This document shows, in pieces, positions 32,095 through 38,926 of a stretch of 41,198 nucleotides of DNA. The notes under the pieces are model-generated. The model did not search any database. It worked only from the letters and a program-made list of their open reading frames with translations, and was not told the origin of the DNA. How positions within the stretch are numbered: position 1 is the stretch's first letter; each line of letters starts with the position of its first letter. Where the stretch lies: positions 1-41,198 of the forward strand of contig JACRAN010000105.1 in the NCBI GenBank assembly GCA_016234735.1. Reading direction: 5' to 3'. The stretch is from Bacteroidota bacterium (lineage in GTDB: Bacteria; Bacteroidota; Bacteroidia; Chitinophagales; Saprospiraceae). Both the position numbers and the translations under genes were made by a program.

Positions 32095-32877
32095 TCATTC
32101 CACAAGATGCTGCTCGATTTCATCGCCGGGGTCGGGTTCAACGTTCAGTTTTGTCACATCGGCGAATGCGGCGTAAACCATGCAGTAGCCCGCAGGGAGA
32201 CTTGCCAAAAGGCCGACGCACAGCAAGATTATTCCTGCCGCCATGATGAGACCTACAACAATGGTAAAAGCGAAATAGACAGGCCAGATTTTCATCAGTA
32301 TCCTTCTGCTGGCCTCCATCGCATCCCAAAAAGACATGCCGTGAAAAGCGACGAACAAGTAGGACCAACTGTAGGCAAGGCCAAGGAATATCGCAGGTGC
32401 CAGTAAAATAATTGACCAAAACGGGATGCTGGGTGGGTCAGATGCCGCAGCGGGGTTTTGCATCGCTTCTTGGTACCAGTCGAATAGTCCCGTACCCCAG
32501 ACTGAAATGATGAAAGGTATCATCGACACCAATAAAATCAACCCCGTCACCACTGCCGTCAGGGCAAATTGGCCGATGAAGTCGAAGCCTTTGAAAAAAT
32601 CACCGAATTCGGTGCCTTCGTTCCTGTCAAGTTTTCGGGCAACGAGGTAAAACCCGACGGTGAGGGCAGGGCTGATAAAAAGCGAGTTGGCAATGGTGCC
32701 CACGATGGGTATCAAACTTATCACGGCAGAAAGAATGATAAAAACCAAGGTAAACCCGATGAAACCGCCCAGGTTTTTTTGCAGCAGGCTGAACCCCTGG
32801 CCGATGTAATCACCGAACTTGAAATCGATGCCCTGGGCAAGGATTTGGTCAATTTTTACTTTCGGATTTTCGTTCAT
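32095..32877 (-). CDS. Polytopic inner-membrane protein
   Basis: A 260-residue protein with about six predicted membrane segments and a short soluble N-terminus (MNENPKVKIDQILAQGIDFKFGDYI). The middle, SYLFVAFHGMSFWDAMEASRRILMKIWPVYF, has the G-x-S/N-A/F-x-A-x-xxSxxxxx..W pattern of DUF975-like and glycerophosphodiester-phosphodiesterase-membrane-domain-like proteins. Function unknown. It carries its own promoter (32910-32940) and terminator, so it is a single-gene transcript. Confidence 0.65.
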   Translation of the reverse strand: MNENPKVKIDQILAQGIDFKFGDYIGQGFSLLQKNLGGFIGFTLVFIILSAVISLIPIVGTIANSLFISPALTVGFYLVARKLDRNEGTEFGDFFKGFDFIGQFALTAVVTGLILLVSMIPFIISVWGTGLFDWYQEAMQNPAAASDPPSIPFWSIILLAPAIFLGLAYSWSYLFVAFHGMSFWDAMEASRRILMKIWPVYFAFTIVVGLIMAAGIILLCVGLLASLPAGYCMVYAAFADVTKLNVEPDPGDEIEQHLVE

Positions 32878-32909
32878 TTTGATGTTTTATTGGTGAAGAA
32901 ATTATGCGC

Positions 32910-32940
32910 TAAAAGTAGCGGGAAAGGTTTAAAAAACAAA
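32910..32940 (-). promoter_or_regulatory. Promoter of the polytopic membrane protein gene
   Basis: On the minus strand TTTG (32937-32940), exactly 19 bases, then TACTTTTA (32910-32917). This fits the Bacteroidota TTTG-N19-TAnnTTTG layout with one change in the last base. The -33 box lies in the A/T run of the neighbouring ppiD terminator. Confidence 0.65.
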
Positions 32941-32967
32941 AAGGGACGTCGATTGACGCCCCTTTTT
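32930..32967 (-). terminator. Terminator after the ppiD-like gene
   Basis: A hairpin (32938-32950 region with 32955-32967; arms AAAAAGGG.CGTC and GACG.CCCTTTTT, one mismatch) has a 4-base loop and a T-run on the minus strand. Confidence 0.75.
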
Positions 32968-32993
32968 GGCAAAGATATTTTCCGGTCAGCCTT

Positions 32994-35159
32994 TTAAAAA
33001 AAGTTGGACCTGTTGTCTGTTACGTCTGCTTTGTCGCGCAAAGCCTGAATGAGTTTGCTCCGCACCGCACCACGGGAAGCGGTCTGGCTGGACTGTCTGA
33101 TTTGGGTGACATTGGTAGCCGGAGCAGGGGCTGGTTTGTTCGTGGGCATGACAATGAAAATGCCCGTGTTGCCAACGATGGGTTCCGAAAGTTGGTTCAA
33201 GTCAACTTTGAAGGCCGTGGCCACTACTTTCGGTTCGGTGTTGCCCACTTTGGGAAGGAAGGCAGAAGCGAAGCTGACGGCTGTTGCAGTGTCCACCTGC
33301 ACGGCGTAGGCAGCGGCAATGGCAGCCAAATCTTTGCCCTGCGTTTGTTGCTTCACCATCTCGCCTTTTTTGCGGTTGATGACGAGCGGCTCGATTTCAT
33401 CCTTCACGTCTTTCCACAACGGCATCCCTGCATCAAGAATGCTTTTCAGGCCCGCCACCACGTATTTATTGACAAAAAACTCGCCCTGGTTCTGGAAGCT
33501 GTACACTTGTGGCGACACATCGCCCACCTCCGCACCCGATGCGTTTTGGTCAACGCCGAAGGCCCAGCGGATGATTTCCCTGGAACCCTGGCCTGCTCCA
33601 AGCGCGCCGACCGTGAAATCGTTGGCTTTCAACGTAGGTGAAGTCTCGATGCTCAGGCCCTTGGCAACGACTGCCTTTTGAAGGCTTTCCAGCGTCTTGT
33701 TTTCTTCCTGTAATTGCAGCGCCAATTCCCGAACGGCATCCTGCGTCTCCTGGCTGGGCACGATGTCCTGCGACACGTAGGCTACCTTCACGCCGGGGTC
33801 GGTGCCGCTAAATTTTCGGTCCGTTACTTCTATCAGGTGAACCCCAAATTGGGTGATGATCGAGTAAACCTTGCCCGGCTCGGCTTTGTAAAAACAGAGG
33901 TCGTTGAAGGGTTTCACCATCTTGCCGGGGACAAAGTAACCGAGGTCGCCGCCCTTGCTGGCAGAGCCGTCTTCGCTGAATTTTGTGGCCAATGAGTCGA
34001 ACCTTTCTGCGCCCGTTTCAATCAGCGTTTTCAAGCTGTCGATGGTTTTTTGCGCAGCAATCAAAGTCTCCTGGTCGGTTGCCCGGCGAAGGATATGCCT
34101 GGCCTTGACGGAATCTGCCACCGCTTTTTTGCCCAGCAATTTCACGGCTTTGTAGGAATTGACATCCATGTACGGGCCGTACACATCGCCAGTCTGCATT
34201 TTGAAAATCGTGTCGGCGATGGCCGAGCTGAGGTCGCTTTTTTTGACGTAAGCCTCGTCGATGGAGCCGTAGTTGTTTTCCACGAACAGCGAATCATTCT
34301 CCGTGGCCTTGAAACCGTCCACCAATTTAGCGATGTTCTCGCGGATGGTGGCGGAGTCTTTCGCCGTTGGTTTCACGTCGAAGACTACGTATTCCACTTT
34401 CCTGGTTTCCTCCTTTTGCTTGAACGTAGTTTTATTTTCTTCGAAATAAGCCTTGTAATCTTCATCGGCCAGCGTCACTTTCGAGTTTTCGATTTCATCG
34501 AAAGGCACTTGGACGTACAGCATGTCAACGGTCTGGTTCTGTTCGGCAGCCACCACCTCTGCCATCCACGCCGGGGTGTACATGGCCTTTTCGACCATCC
34601 TGGAGATTTTGGCCTGCAGGCGTTCTTTGGCAATTTCTTTCTCCTGGTGCGCCCAGCGGTACTTAAAGTCAGCCACCAACTGGCCGTCCTTTATCAGTTG
34701 GTCTATTTTGTTGTTGGTGACAATGTCCTTCAACTGGTCAAGTTGCGTCCTGTCCAACTGGCCGGTGGATGGGTTGGCATACCGGGTGGTGATGATGGGG
34801 CTGAGTTTTGTGGGGTCAGTGCCGAATTGCAGTTCCACCAACTCCGTTTTGCTAACACCGAGGCCAACCGCATCCGCTTCTTTTTGGATGATGGCTTCGT
34901 CCATGTAGTAGTTCCAAAGCGCGGTACGGTCGCTGAAGCCGTCGCTGCCCGAATTGGCGTACAGCATTTCGTGGGTACTTGCAAACTCCTGGTATTCGAT
35001 TTTGCGCCCTTCAACTTCGCCAACCATCGTTCGGCTGCCCCCAAAGAAGTTTTGGTTCGGGTTGTCGAACATCAACATTGCGATAAACAGGAAGAGCGCC
35101 CCTGCGAGCGTACTTACCAACAACCACTTTTGTTTCCGAATTTTTCCAATCAGAGCCAT
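32994..35159 (-). CDS. SurA/PpiD-like periplasmic foldase (peptidylprolyl isomerase)
   Basis: A 721-residue protein with an N-terminal membrane anchor (WLLVSTLAGALFLFIAMLMF, residues 14-33). A SurA_N-like chaperone region (VGEVEGRKIEYQEFAS...ELQFGTDPT) runs from about 46. A parvulin PPIase domain runs from about 340 to 460 (KARHILRRATDQETLI, FSEDGSASKGGDLGYFVPGKMVKPFND, SIITQFGVHLIEV), followed by a long C-terminal second chaperone part. This is the PpiD layout: inner-membrane anchored, helping newly exported outer-membrane proteins fold. It is expressed from a strong promoter at 35347-35377 with a leader of about 180 bases. Confidence 0.88.
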   Translation of the reverse strand: MALIGKIRKQKWLLVSTLAGALFLFIAMLMFDNPNQNFFGGSRTMVGEVEGRKIEYQEFASTHEMLYANSGSDGFSDRTALWNYYMDEAIIQKEADAVGLGVSKTELVELQFGTDPTKLSPIITTRYANPSTGQLDRTQLDQLKDIVTNNKIDQLIKDGQLVADFKYRWAHQEKEIAKERLQAKISRMVEKAMYTPAWMAEVVAAEQNQTVDMLYVQVPFDEIENSKVTLADEDYKAYFEENKTTFKQKEETRKVEYVVFDVKPTAKDSATIRENIAKLVDGFKATENDSLFVENNYGSIDEAYVKKSDLSSAIADTIFKMQTGDVYGPYMDVNSYKAVKLLGKKAVADSVKARHILRRATDQETLIAAQKTIDSLKTLIETGAERFDSLATKFSEDGSASKGGDLGYFVPGKMVKPFNDLCFYKAEPGKVYSIITQFGVHLIEVTDRKFSGTDPGVKVAYVSQDIVPSQETQDAVRELALQLQEENKTLESLQKAVVAKGLSIETSPTLKANDFTVGALGAGQGSREIIRWAFGVDQNASGAEVGDVSPQVYSFQNQGEFFVNKYVVAGLKSILDAGMPLWKDVKDEIEPLVINRKKGEMVKQQTQGKDLAAIAAAYAVQVDTATAVSFASAFLPKVGNTEPKVVATAFKVDLNQLSEPIVGNTGIFIVMPTNKPAPAPATNVTQIRQSSQTASRGAVRSKLIQALRDKADVTDNRSNFF

Positions 35160-35346
35160 GTGCTATTTTCTTTAGATTTTTTTCTGAAAAAACGATGAGA
35201 CTGCTCAACCGCAACTTGTACGGGGCATTCCCCCAAGTGTTTATCAAAAAGAAAAAAATAATTTTTATTAAACTGATTTTAAGCGATTTATCCCGGAAGC
35301 TGCGGAAAGAATTTCAGCAAAAAAGTTACTTCCGAAAAAATCCGGG

Positions 35347-35377
35347 CAAAGGTAATTTCTTTGGGCAGGAAAACAAA
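35347..35377 (-). promoter_or_regulatory. Promoter of the ppiD-like gene
   Basis: On the minus strand TTTG (35374-35377), exactly 19 bases, then TACCTTTG (35347-35354). This is a full match to the Bacteroidota TTTG-N19-TAnnTTTG consensus. It lies between citrate synthase and ppiD, reading into the latter. Confidence 0.75.
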
Positions 35378-35404
35378 TGGGGAGCGGGAAATTGAGCACT
35401 TGCG

Positions 35405-35453
35405 GAAGGAAGGAAACCGGGGATTTTCGGGTTCGCCCGTTTCCTTCCTTTTT
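35405..35453. terminator. Hairpin just after the citrate synthase stop codon
   Basis: Arms AAGGAAGGAAAC and GTTTCCTTCCTTTTT pair over about 12 bp around a loop. The T-run lies on the plus-strand side, so it would end plus-strand transcription better than the minus-strand gene; a role as a 3' stabiliser is possible. Confidence 0.5.
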
Positions 35454-35456
35454 GAT

Positions 35457-36770
35457 TTATGCCTGCTTTTCAACCAAAAACTGTTTCACCCAATCCAGGG
35501 TCACGGATTTTGGCCTTTCGAGCGGCATACCCAAGGCCCTCGACCAACACATGGATGCGAGCACGCCCATCGCCCGGGAAACCCCGAACAGCACCGTGTA
35601 GAAACTGTACTGGTCCATGCCGTAATGCACCAGCAATGCGCCGGAGTGGGCATCCACGTTGGGCCAGGGGTTTTTTATCTTGCCAAGCCCCTGGAGGATG
35701 GGCGGCACCACTTCGTAAATCCTCCACACCACGTTGACGATGTCGTCGTTCGGGCAGTATTCCTTCGCAAACCGCATCTGCTCGATGAACCGGGGGTCGG
35801 GCTTGCGCAGCACGGCGTGGCCATAGCCGGGCACCACTTTCCCGGCAGCGAGGGTGGCCTCCACGTAGCTGGTGATTTGCTCCTTCGTCGGGTCGCGGGT
35901 TCCCAGTTTGTTGAGCATCTGGAAAATCCAGTTGATCACCTCCTGGTTGGCGAGGCCGTGCAGCGGGCCGGCCAGCGAGTTCATGGCTCCGCCCAACGAC
36001 AGGTACGGGTCGGACAGCGTGGAGCCAATCAGGTGCATGGTGTGGGCCGAGGCATTGCCGCCTTCGTGGTCGGCGTGGATGGTCATGTAGAGCCGCATCA
36101 GGTTTTTGAAGTCTTCACTTTTCGACACGCCCAGCATGTGGGCGAGGTTGGCTGCCCAATCCAAAGTGTCGTCCGCGTGAATGTGGTTGCCACCGTGATA
36201 CGTCCTGCGGTAAATGTAGGCAGCGATGTGGGGCAGCCTCGCAATCAAATCCATCGTGTCCTCGTAGGAGGCATCCCAATACTCGGTTTTGCTCATCCCT
36301 TCGCTGTAGCGGCGGGCGAAGTGTGATTCGGTTTGCATGGTGTTGATGGCCACCGCGAACTGCGTCATCGGGTGCGTACTGGTGGGCAACTGATCGAGTA
36401 CCCGGCAGGTATGGGCAGGTATTTTGCTCCGAAGCTGCCACTGCTCACTCAGCCATTCCACTTCTGCCTCCGTTGGGATTTCATCGACCATCATCAACCA
36501 GAAAAGCCCCTCCGGCAGCGGCTCTTTTCCCTTGCCGACCGGCAGTTTTTCCCGCAGTTCGGGCAATGAGTAGCCCCTGAAACGGATGCCTTCCTGCGGA
36601 TCGAGGAGCGAAGGCTCCCAAAGCATCATGATGACGTCCCGTGCGCCGCCGAACACCTGACCCACGTTGACCTCATCTACTTTCACATCGCTGTGTTCGG
36701 CCAATAGCGCTTTGACTTCCTGTTTGACTTCGGAAGATTTTTGGAAAAACTTTTGTTTCAGCGGGTCCAT
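35457..36770 (-). CDS. gltA: Citrate synthase, type I (eukaryotic-like)
   Basis: A 437-residue citrate synthase joining oxaloacetate and acetyl-CoA at the TCA-cycle entry. The three catalytic residues are seen: His in PLHGLANQEV, His in PGYGHAVLRKPDPR, and Asp in NVDAHSG. The start ELREKLP...YLPEGLFWLMMVDEIP and the overall layout are those of the mitochondrial-like class rather than the hexameric GltA of many bacteria, a form known in Bacteroidota. Full length. The nearest upstream gene lies beyond a terminator, so it probably has its own promoter (a TACTTTTA-like box at 36857-36864). Confidence 0.95.
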   Translation of the reverse strand: MDPLKQKFFQKSSEVKQEVKALLAEHSDVKVDEVNVGQVFGGARDVIMMLWEPSLLDPQEGIRFRGYSLPELREKLPVGKGKEPLPEGLFWLMMVDEIPTEAEVEWLSEQWQLRSKIPAHTCRVLDQLPTSTHPMTQFAVAINTMQTESHFARRYSEGMSKTEYWDASYEDTMDLIARLPHIAAYIYRRTYHGGNHIHADDTLDWAANLAHMLGVSKSEDFKNLMRLYMTIHADHEGGNASAHTMHLIGSTLSDPYLSLGGAMNSLAGPLHGLANQEVINWIFQMLNKLGTRDPTKEQITSYVEATLAAGKVVPGYGHAVLRKPDPRFIEQMRFAKEYCPNDDIVNVVWRIYEVVPPILQGLGKIKNPWPNVDAHSGALLVHYGMDQYSFYTVLFGVSRAMGVLASMCWSRALGMPLERPKSVTLDWVKQFLVEKQA

Positions 36771-36894
36771 TTATTTTTTGGATTTTTATCTGGTTTGAAA
36801 ACTTTGTTTACCTTCCTTAACGCAATCCCGTCCACATGGTTTTTGGTTTCGGGTCGTAAAAGTAGAAATTTTTGACAAGGTAAAACCGCCTGAA

Positions 36895-36940
36895 AAACAA
36901 AAAAAGCGGTGCGAATTTTCCACACCGCTTTTTTAAAAAA
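36895..36940. terminator. Terminator between the small periplasmic protein gene and citrate synthase
   Basis: An 11-bp stem AAAAAGCGGTG (36901-36911) with CACCGCTTTTT (36923-36933), T-runs on both sides. It ends the minus-strand gene at 36961. Confidence 0.85.
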
Positions 36941-36960
36941 AACTGCGAAAGCTACCTTGG

Positions 36961-37386
36961 TCAAAGTGCCTCCAAATCCAGTTCCAGCATTTTTTTGTCA
37001 ATTTCCTGCTGTGCTGAACCGGCAGTTTTCATTTCCTTGAAAACAACGGCTTTTTTCTCCCGGAGGGCCACCTGTTGTTGTTTCAGCATCTTTTTTTGGT
37101 CGGCATTGAAAATCCGCTCAAAAGATTCATTGTTTCCAAGTTGGATGGCCTGCACCTTGCGCAGGTAAGCCTGCGGGTCGCTTATTTTCAGCGGTCCGAT
37201 TTCGGCCAGGTTGCGGAGCTTCCGTTCCTGTATTTTCAGCATGTCCGCCTGTTGCGTAGCGTTCAGGCCGTACAATTGGGCCAGCTTTTCAACGGCATCC
37301 TGGGCGGGCGTCTTCGCTGCGCCGGACTGGGCTGCTGCGCCGAAGGCGAAAAACAAGAGCGCAAGGCACGAAATCACATTTTTCAT
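36961..37386 (-). CDS. Small periplasmic helical protein
   Basis: A 141-residue protein with a signal peptide ending FAFGAAAQS. The rest is helical and charged; the centre (LTATQQADMLKIQERKLRNLAEIGPL... ERIFNADQKKMLKQQQ) resembles LTxxQ/Spy-like periplasmic proteins, a weak match. ATG 37386 is preferred to the in-frame ATG two codons upstream because it puts the signal peptide at the start. Confidence 0.6.
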   Translation of the reverse strand: MKNVISCLALLFFAFGAAAQSGAAKTPAQDAVEKLAQLYGLNATQQADMLKIQERKLRNLAEIGPLKISDPQAYLRKVQAIQLGNNESFERIFNADQKKMLKQQQVALREKKAVVFKEMKTAGSAQQEIDKKMLELDLEAL

Positions 37387-37506
37387 AGTCATCGTTGTTT
37401 ATTGAAATACTTTTGCCGCTAAAGTACAATTTGTGCAGCAAAGCATACCGCGGCGCCTTGTTTTTTAAATAAAAAGTAAAGCGCCCGGCAAAATCGCATC
37501 CTTATT

Positions 37507-38091
37507 TTGGTTCTGGTTCAAGACATACTTGTGAGTGACGAAGTGCTACGGGAGCACTTCCGCTGCAACCTCAATGCCTGCAAAGGTGCCTGCTGCTGGG
37601 AGGGGGACTTCGGCGCCCCGCTCGAATCGGAAGAGATGGAAACACTGGAAAAAATTTATGGAAGAATCAAGCCATTCCTGCGCCAGGAGGGTATCGAAGC
37701 CATTGATAATCAAGGGCTTTACGTGTACTACGCCAACCTGAAGGGTTACGGTACGCCCCTGCTCGAAGGTGGTGCCTGCGCCTATCTGACGTTTGAAAAA
37801 AACGGCGTGGCCAAATGCGGCATCGAAAAAGCCTGCGAGGCGGGCATCACAACTTTCAAAAAACCCATCTCCTGCCACCTCTACCCGGTGCGGGTTTCCA
37901 AAAACGAAGCGGCCGGTTTTGAAGCCCTCAACTACGACCAATGGGACATCTGCTCGGCTGCCTGCACCGCCGGGAAAAAGGAAAAACTGCCCGTGTTCCG
38001 CTTCGTGAAGGATGCCCTCGTCCGCAAGTATGGCGAAGATTTTTTTGCAGAATTGGAGGCTGCCGCTGAATACCTTGGCAACGACAAGTAG
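37507..38091 (+). CDS. DUF3109 Cys-rich protein
   Basis: A 194-residue protein of the DUF3109 family. It has eight or more Cys in conserved clusters: FRCNLNACKGACCWEGDFGAPL, KCGIEKACEAG, CHLYPVRV and DICSAACTAGKK. It resembles the YkgJ-type zinc/iron-binding fold; role unknown. Family members begin MxxIQDxxVS, which fits the TTG start at 37507 (MVLVQDILVSDEV); no ATG is near. Convergent with the outer-membrane protein gene. Confidence 0.85.
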   Translation: MVLVQDILVSDEVLREHFRCNLNACKGACCWEGDFGAPLESEEMETLEKIYGRIKPFLRQEGIEAIDNQGLYVYYANLKGYGTPLLEGGACAYLTFEKNGVAKCGIEKACEAGITTFKKPISCHLYPVRVSKNEAAGFEALNYDQWDICSAACTAGKKEKLPVFRFVKDALVRKYGEDFFAELEAAAEYLGNDK

Positions 38092-38199
38092 ATACCCACT
38101 CCTGCTAAGTTGAATGGTTTGGAAATCTGGCCTGGGGGGCTTCAAATGCCGATAGCTCCATTTTGGGCCTCCCGAACGGGCTGTGCCTGCCCTGAAATA

Positions 38200-38853
38200 T
38201 TAAAAAATGTAGGCTGCAGAACCTCCGATAAAAAGGTACCAATCATTTCTATTCTCGTTCCCGTTTTTGCTAACCCCGTCCAGATAGTCGTTGAAAGTTG
38301 CCCGCCAACCCCATTCCAACCCTAAGGTAAAATGTTCATACGCATCGAAACGCACTCCGACAATAAATGGCACGGAGAGAGTCGTAGTCTTAGCGTCCGG
38401 TTCTGGAAATTTGTCTTTGTCATTGTCCGGTACGGTGACTTTGGCGTCTATGTTTACAAAGCCTAAACCCGAAGCAAAATAAGGTGAGATGTTAGCTTTG
38501 AAAACCCCTCCGGTGGCATAACTGTCTTTACCGAGTGGGTGGAATTCGCCCTGTAAGCCCACTTCAATCAGATTTGTCTCAAAGCTCCAACCCCTCAGCA
38601 TACGTGAATCCGAAGAATTTACATCGCTGCCGCTGATGAGTCCGTAAATTGTGCTAGCCCTTACCCTGAATTTCGGGCTGGCGTTGAACCGAACAAAACC
38701 GCCAAAGGAAAGGCTCGTCTCGCCAATCTCGATGGGTGGCTCGCTCAAATCGCCCTGGTAATTGGCGAAGCCGGAAAATAAGCCCGCCTCAAATCTTTGC
38801 GCCTTTAGTAAAACGGGAGAAGAAATCAGGAACAACAATAATAATCGATTCAT
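38200..38853 (-). CDS. Outer-membrane beta-barrel protein, DUF6089-like
   Basis: A 217-residue protein with a signal peptide (ending about LKAQ). Then alternating strands with aromatic ends (FEAGLFSGFANYQGDLSE, SLSFGGFVRFNASPKFRVRASTIYG, FTLGLEWGWRATFNDYLDG) and a final strand ending Phe (SAAYIF), as needed for barrel assembly. The opening GLFSGFANYQGDLSE is typical of DUF6089 proteins of Bacteroidota. Function unknown. Confidence 0.8.
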   Translation of the reverse strand: MNRLLLLFLISSPVLLKAQRFEAGLFSGFANYQGDLSEPPIEIGETSLSFGGFVRFNASPKFRVRASTIYGLISGSDVNSSDSRMLRGWSFETNLIEVGLQGEFHPLGKDSYATGGVFKANISPYFASGLGFVNIDAKVTVPDNDKDKFPEPDAKTTTLSVPFIVGVRFDAYEHFTLGLEWGWRATFNDYLDGVSKNGNENRNDWYLFIGGSAAYIF

Positions 38854-38926
38854 TTTCAGAGTGTTTGATATTTTGTTTGACTTTATTCAAAACCGATACT
38901 GTATTCTGGAAATACAGCTTTCAGCT

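Larger units (their letters stand above)
35160..35456. other. Gap holding the ppiD promoter and a hairpin
   Basis: AT-rich leader of the ppiD-like gene, the promoter at 35347-35377 and a hairpin after the citrate synthase gene (35405-35453). No gene is seen. Confidence 0.6.
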
